Origin: Apis mellifera | Taxonomy: Eukaryota > Arthropoda > Insecta > Hymenoptera > Apidae | DNA: 64,000 bases | Reading direction: 5' to 3' | Assembly: GCF_003254395.2 (NCBI RefSeq) | Contig: NC_037641.1 | Span: 2,186,001 to 2,250,000, forward strand | Shown: positions 12,034 through 27,002 of the stretch, piece after piece | Numbering within the stretch: the stretch's first letter is position 1 | Layout of the letters: each line of letters begins with the position of its first letter | Made by a program: the position numbers and the translations under genes | Notes under the pieces: model-generated | What the model was told of the DNA's origin: nothing | The model's input: only the letters and a program-made list of their open reading frames with translations | Databases searched by the model: none

Positions 12034-14828
12034 ATTTTGTATGTTTTTTACTAACATTTTATGTTGCTAATAGTAACATATTTGTTTTCATTAAATCTTC
12101 TGTACATAAAATAATAATAAATAAATATAAATTCTATTCAAATTCGATATAATCATGTTTAAATTACGTTCAATAAAATAATCATGTTTCTTAAAACTAA
12201 ATATCAAATAATGAATATATATATATAATGAATATATATCTATATAAGAACGATCAATAATTGTGGCCCTGATTATTCAACCTGTTACTATTATACTCAT
12301 CTTTAAAAATTATGATTTATCGACGTGTAAATCATCTATTACTTTTATCTAAACATTAAAATTCCTAATTTAATTAATTTTTATTTTAATTTATTTTTTA
12401 GATTATATCTTTAATTATTAATTATTATGACATTTCAAATATAAATTTGATATTACAATTCTATATATTATAACTATATATCTTCTTAATTATTTTTTTC
12501 ATCAAGATACGTTTGGTAAAAAAAATATATAATAAATATATATAGAAAGTATTCATATTATAGAATTTTGTCTAACTAATCTATTAATTATAATTAAAAT
12601 ATTCTAATCACATTAATATATGTACTTGTAAAAAATTAATAAAAAATTAATATATATTACAAAAATTCTATAATTTTTAGAAAAATATTACATAAACAAA
12701 AAATATTCATATTATATTTATATAAATATATATGAAAAAATATAAAATAGTAAAAAAAATGTATTTATATTCGTATTATATTCATATATTTCGTTAATCA
12801 TATTTCGATAAATTTAATATATATTTTGCAATTTAAATACAAAATAATGCAATTAATAAAAAATAAAAATTTATTTGAAATATCTTGTTTTACAGAAATA
12901 TATATATTTACATATACGCATGTATAAAAAAATTGCATAAAATAGTAATTCTTAATTTTTTTAAAAATCATATTCGATGACATGTAGAAAAAATTTCCGG
13001 AATATCAAAATTACTAATAAAGGAACATATTAAACTTGCACATATAATTTTGATGAAATTTATATATGAAGAATCAAAAAAATATTTGATACATACTTTT
13101 TTCAATTATTAATCAATTAAATATTCATTTGAAAGAGTGATATTATAATTTAGGATTATAATTTAGGATATATAATTAATATACTTTTTGAAATATTTTT
13201 GGATCTGGCAAGAAAGATTAAGAAAAATTAAAAAAAAAAAAAAAAAAAGAAAACCAATTTTGAATAAGAAAAATTCCATTTAATAAAGTATCGTGAATAT
13301 AATCAAATTTTGCATTAACAAAATGAAAAATATAGATATATATTAATATTAAATAAATAAAAGTAATATAAGTGTAAGAATATTGCAATATGCAGTACCA
13401 TATGAATATTAATCAGTTACTGACTAGTTACTACTATACCGATAATTCATAATAACAATTATGACACTAAAACAAAGTAGTACATCAGCTACAAAAAACA
13501 AAACTCTATTGTTCGATTCCATTGACGGTATTCCACTAAAAATTATATTAGTTTCAAAGGAAATATAACCGACTCAGCAAACATTCGATTTGTATCAAGA
13601 ATTTAATATTCATATATGTATTCATATATGTATTTCAAGTAAACAAATAGCAGAATACATTATTGATAATTCAAATAGAGAATAATTCTGTAAATTTAAT
13701 TAATAATTACAAGAGAAATATATTTTTATATGTTCTATAACATCATACGTTGGTAAATTATTGAAAAGGAATAGACAAAATTAAATATAAAACTACTATC
13801 GCATGTTATTTATGTTATTTTTCAGGAATCTTCCATTTTCCAAATTAATGGAAAAAATTCGAGAATATAAATAAACTTCTATTGAATATTTTTAGGAAAA
13901 AATATATTTATTAGGAAATAATATAAATTTGTATTGAAATAAAAGAGAAGGACAAAAAATTGGCAAAAGATATCTAATATTTCTAAGATATCTAATATAG
14001 CAAATAATAATATAGATCAGATCAGATCTATTATTAATAACTCAAAAATTGGAATTACATAATTATTCTAAATTCTAGATAAAAAATTTTTCTTTATTGA
14101 AAAGATTTGACAAATAATAATATAATAAAAAAATAATTTCATATTTTCAACTTCGTAGAATATAAAAAAATTTTATTGCAGAACAAAGCAGATTTATTTT
14201 TAAAAAAAATAAATTTTTTAAAAAAATTTATTTTTAATTTGGAAAAATCTTCAAATAAATCATGTCCATCAAAAATATGAAAATCAATAAAGAAAAAAAA
14301 TTAAACAAAGAAAGTTTTTTTTTATTTTATATAAAAATGTAAAATATGAAAAAATGATTGTTTTTGTGAAATTACTCGATATTTTTTTTAATATACTTTC
14401 AATTATTATTAATTTAAAAATGTTACAGAAAATCCAAATATGAATTAACATTGATATATATTCCATCTCTCAGCAATATAATTAAGATATTTTTAAATGA
14501 TCATAAGATAAAAAATAAAGACAGAGAATTATTAAAATACTTGATAATTATATCTTTAAATGAATAAAGTAATTATAATTTATTTTCATAATTTTAAAAC
14601 AAAAGAAAAATTTTCTAACTATCATATTTTTTAAAATGTAATAAAAATTAACTATAGAAATCTTAGAATAAAATATTAGATACAAAATACATCTAGAAAT
14701 ATAATATTTATAAATAATATCAATCTAGAAATCATTTGTCTAAGAAACTTTTAAAAAAAATTTTAAGAAAAAAAAAAGAAAATTTTGTTGCAAATATTAA
14801 AAATTACTCTTTTTCGAAAGTAGAAAAA

Positions 14829-14833
<5 letters not shown>

Positions 14834-14880
<47 letters not shown>
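14834..14880. repeat. (TA)n microsatellite
   Basis: Nearly pure TA run of about 45 bases. Confidence 0.85.
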
Positions 14881-14881
<1 letters not shown>

Positions 14882-15923
14882 CATACAACTACTTATTTTT
14901 ACTTTATCAAAATTATTAACTTGATATTTAGTAATTTAGTAGTTATTTAGTAATTTTTTAGATTCTTTTAGTTTGTTAGAAGAGAACATTATGGGAATCC
15001 AACAAAAATAACTCTAAAGGAAATATTATAAATAGTTATTTCACATGGAAATGACCCAATCACGATATCAAGGGTAACACTAAAAATATCAAACATTCAT
15101 TGATCTCCGAAGAATACAAAAAAAGGAACTGATATTTATTCAATTTATTATGGGCAAATATACAGTAATATTATTCTTATCATATTTTATTATACATTAA
15201 ATAAAAAAAATATTAATATAATACTTTAAAATATAATTATCAATATAATTCATGAAATAAGAAGTATCTTCATTCAATACCTTCATTTAATAATAAATAT
15301 ATAGGAAACATTCAATCTCATCATGAAACGAAAAAAAGCTGCAAAATGATTATTAATAACATTAATAAATTATACTTTAAATGTGTTCAGAAAACATTTG
15401 TAAATAAAAAATAAAATATAATATAAAAGACTATGACATATCTTGAATATCTTCAGTTCAGGAAAAAAATGTAAAAAAAATCTTGAATGAACTATGTATA
15501 TTCTATTAATAAAAATGATACATATTGAAAAAAAATTAGAAAAAATCAAAGAAATTTCGTGAAATTTTTCTAATTTTCCCTTATAAGTTATTCAATCACA
15601 GAATATGAATCAATAAATTTATTTATCGAAAATTTTAATAACAATTATGATTTAAAAAATTTCTCCAGAATATTAGCACTTATTAGAAAATTAGAAAAAA
15701 ATAAAATATTTGTAATCATCAAATAGATTTCTTTGAAATTAATTTTATCTTATTGAAATATAAAAAATATTCTTAAAAAATATCAAATCAAATTTTTTTC
15801 GTATAAACTATGTAATAAATATTGCAACATATTTTAATAATCCAATATATCAAAATATATTTATAAAAAAAAAAACTTCTTATTTCATTTTATAAAAGAA
15901 TGAACAAATACTTAACAAAAGTT

Positions 15924-16033
15924 AATATTAATTTGAACGCTGTTATTATTGACAAAAAAGAAATATTAAAATTTCTGGAATATTAATTTGAACGCTATTA
16001 TTATTGACAAAAAGGAATATTATAATTTCTATG
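15924..16033. repeat. 55-bp tandem duplication
   Basis: Two adjacent copies with period 55 (15924-15978 and 15979-16033), both containing TTTGAACGCT followed by TTATTATTGACAAAAA. The copies differ at a handful of sites, so the duplication is not very recent. Confidence 0.8.
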
Positions 16034-18460
16034 ATATATCAATCTATTATACATAAATGTTGATATTAAAAAAAAGAGTGAAACTAGACTTTAAGAAACT
16101 AAACTTTCTGACTTTTAAGTACTCTACAAAGTAATAATGTATATCTTTATATAATCATATCTATTTATACAGATGATTTTAAAATTAAGTAAGATTGATT
16201 GCTCAATAATCAACATAAAATAAATAATTAATTTTCAAACTTTTTAAAATTGATTTAAATTTCTTATGTGAAATAATTACAATTCAAAAATACATTAGAA
16301 TATATTAGAAATACATTAAATACATTAGAAATTTATTCAATAAAAGATTCATTATTTTTTTAAATTCAAAATATTTTTTACAAGCAATCCAGAAAGATTT
16401 GATAAAAAATTTAATAACAATAATCAAAAATATTCAAAAGATATATTTTCGCAAATCTAAAGAGGAAAAAGAAATCAAATTTATATGAATATTCTCTATT
16501 ATGGATATTTACAACGATGAATTGTTATAATATTTAGGATAAACCTGAAATGATTTCAAAAATTACAGAAAAATAAAAAACTAACATTGTTAATTTTAAT
16601 AAAACTACTATTAACATTTTAGTTAAGTTAGACTGATTATATATGCTCATTATACGTAGTTATTATATGCGATAATTGGCTACGCCAGACATATATACTT
16701 ATTTATTCTTAAAAGAAATTATACTTAAATAAAATATATTTTATGTAGTGAGAACTTCAAAAAACTGAAATATATTCTCTTCAATTGCTCTCATCGAAAT
16801 TAGAAAAAAATGTAAAATCAAAAATGATACGATTAATAAATGCGAGAATATAAAAAATATTATTATATTTTTTAATGAAATCAAAATTTATATTTAATTA
16901 TAGAAGCAAAAAATCGGCAAAAGATAAGTGGAAAATTTTTTAAAACTGTTACATCTAATTATTAGATATGAATATTAATTTATATTCAAAAAAATAACAA
17001 ATAATAAAATCATTGATTCATAATTTATTTATCAACTTCATTTTATAAATAACATTTTTGATATGTTTAGATTCGTTTTAACTATATGAATAATTGTTTG
17101 GAAAAATTTTAAAATCTTATAGAATTTTATCTCACGAAATTGATTTCAATATTTTTTTTTTTCTACAATTATATCATTATTTTTAAATATTCTTAATATA
17201 AAAAATATTTTTTTATATATTTATATATTCTATTTTATATTTTTTGAAAATTTTCTTTATTATAAACATTATAAAAGTAAATAGTTTTATTCACAAAATC
17301 GATTATAAAAGCAAAAAAAAATTCACTCGATATATTTCAATATGAAAATTATAAAATTATAAAATTAACAACAAAAATGTTCTACGAATATATTTTTTTG
17401 TTAAAAATTATGGATTATAAATTACATAACAGTAAAAAAAGAAAACATTATAGTTTCATAATTTACCGGAACACTCGTAACAAATTCACGGAACGTTAGT
17501 ATTCTGAAACTAGATTAAGAACTAGTATATATATATTATTAAACCGTTTATAAATAATCTGTGGTCCATCTTATAAATAATATTTTACTTTTATATTGTA
17601 CTGTATTTATTTAAAATGATTAAATTATTTATTTAAATAAATAAATGATTTATTTTTTAATCTTATCATTCGAAAATCAATATAAAATAAATGCAAAAAA
17701 ACGTTAAAAAAATATATAAAACATTATTATAACAAAGAAATAATAATAAGAAGATACTAAAATTAACTAAATCCATAGAAACGAAATAATATTATATAAT
17801 CATAATAGTTTATCAATATATTATGTACGTTGTATAACATAAAAATTTCGTGAAACATTTCCAATGAAAACTTACCATACAAAATATTTCATATAATATT
17901 TTTTTCAAAACGGAATATCCAAATGAAATCGATATCGATGCGAAAATAGCATTTTCTTAATCATGACTTCTTTTAATACTACCTGTAATTCCCATTATTC
18001 ACTTGATAACTAAAATTCTTTTATTTTTTTAAAAATTACTCTAAATAATTACTTATTAAAATACTTAAATAATATTTATTAATTATGATAGTTGATCTGT
18101 TCTTCATATAACTTCAACTAATATATATTGTAATTATAAATAATTATAATATAATAATAATAAATAATAAATTATTGAAGTAACATTATTCTTAATTTCA
18201 ACTATTAAATTTTGTCTATCTATGTTAATGACTTAATATTTACCAAGTTTCCGTAAATAATTTTTAATAAATTTTTACTAAACGTTTCTTGATCTAAAAT
18301 GTGAGCAAACATTTTCCATTCAATATACATATATAAAATGTTAATATAAATAATATTTTGAATCTTTAAAGTGATTCTAGAAATCAAAACAAATGCAAAA
18401 ATTAATATATAAGAATATTAGTCAAAATATTATTTTATATTATTATATATATTATATATT

Positions 18461-18563
18461 AAATTGTAATAATATAAATTTATTATATTATTATAAATTT
18501 AAATTGTAATAATATAAATTTATTATATTATTATAAATTTAAATTGTATTAATATAAATTTAT
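18461..18563. repeat. 40-bp tandem repeat, about 2.6 copies
   Basis: Units at 18461-18500 and 18501-18540 are essentially identical, with a partial third unit from 18541. Each starts AAATTGTAATAATATAAATT. Near-identity suggests a recent or homogenised expansion. Confidence 0.85.
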
Positions 18564-18988
18564 ATCATTAGATGAAGTAACATGAAAACAAAACGCAATA
18601 GCGATGTAACAAAGACAAAGTGATTTCACTCTTTTCATTATTTTATCTGACGCAATTGCAATTTCTTATAACATAATAAATAAATCTTAATGACATTTTT
18701 GTATTTGTTTTGATTTCTAGAATCTTCAAAAATATTTTAAAAATATAGATTGATATTTTATATGATATATTTTTTTTCGTTTAAATTAATATATAAGTCG
18801 TCCATAAGATATGACACTTTCACTATTATTGCAAGAATATCACAGATGTTAACATATGATCTTGTTTATATATTGTTAAAGAAACTTTATATGGATATGA
18901 TCTAGCAAATTATATGTAACACTTTCTATATCTTGAAGAATAGTTATTGCTGATTTAAAAAATATATCGTGAAAAATAAAAGAGAATA

Positions 18989-19213
18989 ATGCCAAGAAAA
19001 AGGACAAAAAATCCAGTCAATGTCCGAACAAGTTCATTTATCGACTGGCAACTGGATCGGGAAACGCGCATCCTCTTTGCGACGCAAGCTCATCATGTTG
19101 TCCTAACGCCACCAATTTATACAGGACATCTTTTATTACATAGTAACACTAAGATATGTCGCAATACTATTCGAAACTTTTTATCAAATATTGATCTATA
19201 TAAAAGATTGTAA
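18989..19213 (+). other. 74-codon open frame in a patch of normal composition; function unknown
   Basis: The first 50 or so codons (18989-19140) are clearly less A+T rich than the flanks, which is how exons and promoters look in this window. The frame starts MPRKRTKNPVNV and contains a stretch with SFIDWQLDRETRI, then degrades to Asn/Ile/Leu-rich text. I recognise no domain, and no good donor marks the end of the coding-like part. It may be a small coding exon, a noncoding RNA exon, or a relic of a mobile element. Confidence 0.2.
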
Positions 19214-19351
19214 AACCAAAGTTACATCCATTGTCATGACATTAACTTTGACGTAAAGAATTTAATTGGATGATAAAAGACTTAGAGATATTAATAAAGG
19301 ACATTTACGAAATAATAATAAAGAAAAAAATTTTTTTATTATAATAAAAAT

Positions 19352-19356
<5 letters not shown>

Positions 19357-19397
<41 letters not shown>
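19357..19397. repeat. (TA)n microsatellite
   Basis: Run of about 20 TA units just downstream of the open frame at 18989-19213. Confidence 0.85.
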
Positions 19398-19405
<8 letters not shown>

Positions 19406-22400
19406 GATTATAAGAATATTATAATCAATTTTTGGGGAATTTTTAATTTAATTATGATGTTTATATATTACAATGAAATTGAAGATCATCTCAAAGGATT
19501 ATTTTATTTTAATATTATTAGATATTCATTTTACTTATGTATTATGGAGTTTTATGCTTTATATTATGCATATTCAATCCTTAATTTTTGAAATTTTAAT
19601 TAAAAAATTTCAATATTATATCTTACAGAAAATAAAAATGATTCATATTAAAACTAAAATTAAGTGACATCTTTGCCATATTAATTTTGAGATATTTTAA
19701 ATGAAAGATAATTAAAAAAATATATATTTATATATTTATAGAATAATGAAAAAAATTAAAAAAAAAAATGAAAATGAAAGTTATGAAGATATCGTAGAAT
19801 AGAAATATTTTGAAAGATTATAAAAGAAAAAGAATGTAAAATAAAAGGAGAAAATATGATATAGAATAAGCATGAGTATGTTTAGAATGGAAAAATCTAT
19901 GTTAAATGGAAAAAGATGATGTTAAAATTTTTAGATCATCAAAGGCTTTTACTTTGCTTTTAAAGAAAATTATTATTGTGGAAAATAGAATTTCTTAATA
20001 TCGAAAAAATGAAATGGATAGAAATTTAATATTTTAATTATAGTATTATATTTAATACTTCCTTAATTATTTATTCATTTTTATTATTCAGTATTTGTAT
20101 ATATGCATAAAAATCGATATATGTGTGTGCACATAGAATCTGTGTATCGAATTAGATATGAAAAAGATGAGAAAACTAAACTATGGAAAACTTAAATCAT
20201 AAACTTAATAATGTAGCTTAAAATAATAGACAAATAAAATAATGGGTAAAATTAACACAATATTTATTCAATTATTACATAAATGAAATTATTTTATTTA
20301 ATAATTAGTTTTATTTAATAATAATTTATTTTATAAATTAATTTATAATTTATAATTTATATATTTGTTATTTGAAATAATTTTTTTAAATGTTGTGTGA
20401 TTTTAAATTATGTTAATCAAGAACACGTATTATGTTTTTATTTTGCATAAAAGTATAAGTTCAAGAAATGTTTATTATTAATATAAATAAATATATAATA
20501 TATAAATGTTATAATAATATAATATATAAATGTTATCAAATAATTTCTGACTGCTTTATGAGAAATTTATAATTCAGTGTAAAATTATAATATTTTCTGT
20601 ATCTTAAGATAAAGATTATCAAATAAGATACATGTAACTACATGTAAACTAGTCTTATTTATATAAACTAATAACGAAATTATAACACTCTTAAGAAAGT
20701 TGCGCGTTTTTCTGTAATTTTTTTTTTTATTCTTTTTTTTTCATTTTTCAAATAATATATTATAATATATTGTAATTTATTATATAGTAGTTGTAGTTTA
20801 TTATTTACTGTAATATTGTAGGTATTACAGTATTATTGTAATATCTATATTAAATATATTAATATATTAATTTTTATTGTAATAAATTTTGCAATATTAT
20901 AAAAAAATAAGAAACAAATGGCACAAATTATTAATATGAAATGATTAACAATGATTATTTATAGATTATCATTATCACGTATATTATCATGTCACGTTTA
21001 ATATATCTAACAAATATGATATTAAATATGATATTAATTATAGATATTTATTATTATGAGAAAAAAAATATATTTAAAAATATAAACAATTGATTAATAA
21101 ATATAAACAACATTTATCTGTGTATCTCATGAATTGAAGTTGTTTCAAGAATATATATATTTATTCGTACTAAAAATAATTTATATTAACATATGCAGAA
21201 GAATTTAGTTGATGATCAGAACTATCAGTGCCAAGGTTATGTGGTTAATGTTCTTGTAACTTCATTGATTATTAAATGAACTTAATCATTAGATTTCATT
21301 AAGAAAAGTCATTATAAGTCAATATGAAGAAATCGAAATTGTTATTTGATATAATATAACAATAAATATATAAGAAGAGATATATTGACAATATATCATA
21401 TATAATAAAAAAAAATATATATATATGTAAATCTATCTGAATATTAAATAATATAGAATACTAAGTAATATAAAAAAATAAATGATATTCGAAATTTAAT
21501 AAAGTTACATTTTAGAGACTATATTTAAGTTTTGGATCGAATCAGGCATTCACTTGATCGAGATTATAATAGATGTTGTATAATCATGTAGACTTTAAGT
21601 ACACGCACATTTTTATTCATTTATGTTAGATATGTAATTTTTACAAAAATATTTTTAAGAAATGATAGAAATTTTCTATTGGAAATAATAACTAATTAAC
21701 AAAGCAAAATTCTAGATAATTGATAGAATAAATGACGTGCAATTTTTGCAAAACATGAAATGTCAATCAAATATTATATGTATATAAGATATTTAAGCAA
21801 TTATTTCAATTTTTCACTTTATATTTAAAATTTTCAATAAGTAAAAAAAATTAAATTTTAATATTTTTGTTTATTTAATCAAGTACAAGTCTTACAAATT
21901 ATTATTATTATTTTATATATTATTTATATATATTATTTCTTATAATAATGAAATGATAAATGAAAGGATAAAAATAAATATCGCATTTAATTTTCTGATA
22001 ACATCTTGAGGATATCTTAAATGTGAATTATTGATCTGATATCTAAAGAATATTAATTATAATTTTTATAAATATTAATTATAATAAGAAGATAATAAAA
22101 TGAAATTAAATGTTAAATAGATAAATTACATTTATATAAAATTAATTTTAACTAAACTAAATTTTATTTAATTATAATATAATAATTTTCTGAATAAAAC
22201 TTCGAAACATTTTTTTAATTTTTATCTTTAATTTATATCTTTTTGAAATTTACTTGCTTATAATTTGGTATTTATATTATTAAAAATAAAAATCTAAATC
22301 ATTTCATCAATGATGAGTCAGTATAATTTATATTTCAATATGATTCATTTGCGAATATTAATTATAATATTTATGTTGATTCTGTGAAAATAATCAAATG

Positions 22401-23606
22401 ATAATGGATAATATTAATTTAAAAAAAAAAATAAATGAGAAAAATTCTATAAATAATATCAATTTGAATTGAATAAAAAAGTAAGCATCTATTTTTAAGT
22501 AATATCTCAAAACGCTTAAATATATAAAAGAGAATTAAAATACATATTTGAAACAAAAATAGAATAGCTCCATTTTATCTAATCTATGTTTATATTTAAA
22601 ATTTATTTACATAATTTTTTAATGTTTTACATAAAAAAATGTTTTTACATAAAAAAATACTTAGAATACTTGAGTCTCGATATATTTTTATTAATGCTTT
22701 AAGACTTAATTATATGTCATTAGTTCATAAATGAAATGATATTTCTGAATATTGATATCATATTATAATATATCAGAATATTTTTAAAAAATATAGTAAA
22801 AGTAGTAAGTTTTAAAAGCAATAAAATCAACACGTGATCGATCGATTTTATCTATTACATCACTAATTTTTATCCTTGACTTATAATCTTTAGTTATCAT
22901 GTTTAATTTCTTAAAATTTGAGTAATTTAATATTATTACATTAAGTAATCTAATAATAGTTAAAAAAATATAGATTCATTTATATAGATAAAATTTCATA
23001 TTAATACATTAATATAATTATATTAATGTAATTCCAAAAAGTCGATATGAATATAAACAATAACAAAATAAAAATTTTTTTAATAAATTTAATAATTCAT
23101 TGAGACTATCTTAATTCAATATTCATTTAATAAAATTGTTATTAACTTAAAAAAAATTTAAATAAGTTTATTAATATTTCATTATTTTTAAATTAGATTT
23201 TTAGATTAAAAATTTCAATAAAACTATTGTTAATGTTCAAATATATTATTTGAACATTATATCAAATATATTATATTTTACATAAAATCAAAATAAAAGA
23301 AAAAAAAATTAAATTGAAATGTTTGAAATATATTTTTTATAAATTCATTATTTTATTAATTTAATTTTAAAATAAGTAATAAAAATTATATTATAATAAA
23401 AATAAAAAATAATATTTTAAAAACTGAATAAAAAATACTTAATAAAGTGAAATATATATTATGTGTATATACCTATATATTTTTTTGTCATTAATTATAT
23501 TTCTTCATTTTAATTTATCGATATTTAAATGATTTTATCAATATATTGATATTATCTAAAATCTATTAATCTACTACAAAAAACATTAATATAAAGAACT
23601 ACATAC

Positions 23607-24010
23607 TATAAATATTGTTTATTTCGTGGAAGATTGACAGAATGGCATCGATAATAATGAATAGGTCTTTTATAGAGGGACACCTAAAATCAGACAAGTT
23701 CTGACGCTGCTCGACCTACGGCTCAGCTGAGATGGCCTGAGCCAATCGCGTTGCGTGTTGCTTGCTCTCGCCACCTGAAACTGGCGAATGGTATCCATCG
23801 AAATACACAGAACTGGTTGTACAGTACACTACAATCGTATCGACGTGTTCCCGCGTCGTACTTGGCGCGCCAGCAAACGACCACGTGTCCATGTGGTAGG
23901 TAGAGTGTGACAGACAGCTATGCATTATGAGCACGAGAAAACACGAATTTATCGAGTCAAAGATCGAGCAAGATAGATTAAAAGAGAGTCCGAGAAGGGG
24001 AAACAAACTA
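23607..24010 (-). promoter_or_regulatory. CpG-bearing island with minus-strand TATA box and initiator
   Basis: From 23690 to 24010 the base composition is balanced and rich in CpG and E-box-like words (CACGTG at 23882-23887). Just downstream on the minus strand is a TATA box (TATAAAAG, 23674-23667). Exactly 31 bases on is a CCATTCT match to the insect initiator, with its A at 23643. A GTATGT donor follows at 23606-23605, which would make a tiny noncoding exon 23643-23607. This could be an alternative promoter of the desaturase at 8025-10169. Motif spacing is seen directly; use and target gene are inferred. The 96-codon open frame across the island is not domain-like and is not called. Confidence 0.45.
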
Positions 24011-24099
24011 ACTTGTAATTCAAAGTGGATTGAATAATAAGAAACTGATTTTCAAATAGTAAATGTAACCGTCACGGTCTGAATTACATAAAAAACATT

Positions 24100-26960
24100 T
24101 AAATTTTTGATCAAAATATTAGAAATGAAATTTTTGAAGATAATAAATAAAAAGAAAATCTATTTTTTATGAATATTTTATATTTATTTCTTATACATTT
24201 ATTATATATATATATATTTATTTCAATTTTAATTATCAAATTAAATTTTCAGATTTCAAAAGATTTTCAAATTTTGTTGATTTAAAGTAACAAATATTAA
24301 ATTAAATATTAATTAAATATTAAAAATTAATTTAATATTTTTTTCTAAATAATACATTAATTTAATAAAAATATACTTTATGTTTAATATAATCAGATAG
24401 TTTTATACAAATAATTACAAATATCTCTTTAACATTAATCTAATCTAACACGAAAATATAAATATTTACATATACATGTACATATGTTATGTTATTGGCA
24501 CAAGAACAATAAATATTATATAATAGAAAATATTTATGGTTTTAGAATTTAAAAAAGAAACTATAACTTTGAAAAAAATACATAAATATTCAAATTCTAC
24601 TAATTCTAATAATATATATAACATAAACGAAAGTATTATAAATAAATGTTTTCAATGATACAACATATTTCATGATTAAAATTCATGCGTATTATAATAA
24701 TCTATGTACAAGTATAATGTAATTGATGATGTTAATTCAATCTATCTAACTTTATATATATTATACATATTTATATACAAGGTAATATTATTTAATTCTT
24801 ACTAAAGAGAAAATCGTGTGCACGCATTTTCAATGATATCACTCATATTATGAATGAAAATTTGTAATCATGCTTATGCATAATTTAAAATTTTTAATAA
24901 AATTCTAATTTTCATGTTTATGAACCAAAAATATATTTTGTTATCTACAATATATTAATTATAATTTTGTAAAAAAGTGACTTCAAATAAGTAAAGTTTT
25001 AAAAATATTAATATATTTCATATATTTCATATATATTAATAAATTCTGATTAATTATAGATTATAATTTTATCATTTTTTTAAATTTTTATTTTAATAAG
25101 AACTTAATATATATAATATATAATAGTAAATTCAATAAAATACGAAAATATTAAAAAAATTCATTAGATATTATAAATTTGAAAATAAATTTATAATATT
25201 AATAATAATTAAAAACATATTTTCAAAAAATTAGATTAACAAATATTATTCTTTTCAAATCAAGTTTATATTTTTATTTAAATAAACTTTATAAATTATA
25301 GATTAAGTTAGATTAGATTTAGATTAATAAAAGTTTTTTGAATTTAGATTTATTGTTTAAATTTATCATTTGAATTTAAATAATTTTTTTTGAATAAATA
25401 TTGATATAAATTTATTATTTTTGATGAATTTGAATTGAAATATGAAAAAAGATAAAATTTAAATATGAAAAAGGAAAAAATAACAAATATTGTTTTATTA
25501 TATATCATATTTTATTTAATTATTATTTATCATTATCATTATTATAAAAATATATAAAATTATTAACAATTTTTTAAATTAAGAATATTTATTATTGATT
25601 TAAACTTTTATTTTATAAATTATTGTTATTTAATAAAATTTAAATTTAACATTTAACAAATTAATTTAAAAAAAAAAATTCTTACGAAAAACTTGATGAA
25701 GAAAATGATTTCGATTTTTCCATTCATTAAAAAGATATTCATTATCTGTGACTAATAGAGTAATTTCCATTTAATAAAATTTAAATACTAATAAGTTACA
25801 TTCATTGTTTATTATCACACATTAGTTTTGTTTGCAAGAAATATTTTCAATAATATCAACTTTTATGCTCAACAAATAACTCGAATATAACTTCAAATAT
25901 TTAAAAAACCATGTTTAAGAAATTATATATGCTGCAAGATAATTCTGAAAGAATTGGATGTTTTCTAAAATCATTCACATATCAAAAACATTAAATATTA
26001 TATACTTGTTAATTTGAATTGTAATTTATATCTATCTTTTGAAAAAGATAATATAAAAAATGTAACATATTATCTAGAATAAAAAAATAAAGAATTAATT
26101 ATTATATAATTATTCTTATGGTATACTTAATATTTTTATGTGAAATGAATAAAATTTGATTGTGATATATTTTTTTATATTATTTCAACAAAAAATATGT
26201 TATTTTGTTGATTGTTATTTTTATTAGAAATTTTAATAATATAACATAATAAATAATATAAAATAACATACAAAATAAAATATAACATAAAAAATTGAGG
26301 AAATTATGTTACTTAATATAAAATAACTTCAAATCACTTCATTTATTTTAACAATCTCCACTTATATTATTTTAAATGTAACTAATGTTAATCGTCATTT
26401 AATAGATACATATTAAGTTTTACTTCTGACATTGCATCTGAATTTATGTTGATAACGATACGAAATCTGATCGAATTCGTTTGTCAATAAAACTTGTACA
26501 TATTATTTATCAAATGTACAATGTTATGTATTAAATTTATAATGTTTTTTCAATTTTATATTCCATCATATGTTTATATATTTCGTATTTCAAATTATAT
26601 AACAATAATATAACAATATAATATAAATAAAAAAACAATAATATAAATAATAATATAACAAAATTTAGTTTGAATTATATTAATCTCATCTCTTTTTTTA
26701 AAATCATAAAATAATAGATACAAATTATATAATTATAGATAACATAATTCAATAGTAACATACACGGAATGTTTACTTACGTAATTGTTGAATAAAATTT
26801 GTTTTACTAAATTTATATTACAGATCATATTTAACCTTGATCTAATGAATTGTAATTGTTCTAATTATTTGAATACTTTTAAATAAATGGATAGAATATG
26901 TAAAAAAAAATTTTTTTTATACATATATAATATGAAATATAATGAATATATATAATGAAA
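24100..26960. other. A+T-rich noncoding stretch
   Basis: No gene-like composition, no recognisable family and no credible exon on either strand. Confidence 0.5.
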
Positions 26961-26970
26961 AAGTTAAAAA

Positions 26971-27002
26971 GATATATACTATGCTAGATATATACTATGC
27001 TA
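26971..27002. repeat. 16-bp perfect tandem duplication
   Basis: Two adjacent copies of GATATATACTATGCTA (26971-26986 and 26987-27002) abut the composition island that starts at about 27003. Confidence 0.85.

Larger units (their letters stand above)
10190..23600. other. long A+T-rich noncoding stretch, probably 5' intron or intergenic DNA
   Basis: About 13 kb of simple-sequence-rich DNA. I see poly-A and poly-T runs, TA and ATT tracts and short tandem duplications, which are listed separately. The short open frames here encode only Ile/Phe/Lys/Tyr-rich low-complexity peptides. The one stretch of normal composition is near 18985-19140, listed on its own. If the distal promoters belong to the minus-strand desaturase, this is its 5' UTR intron. 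Confidence 0.5.

Noticed and set aside
13430..13535. tRNA-like B-box word GTTCGATTCC
   Set aside because: No A box, no acceptor-stem pairing and no cloverleaf could be built around it.
23716..24006. 96-codon minus-strand open frame in the 23.7-kb island
   Set aside because: It lies upstream of the TATA box, has no domain, and stays open mainly because the island is less A+T rich. Promoter sequence explains it better.
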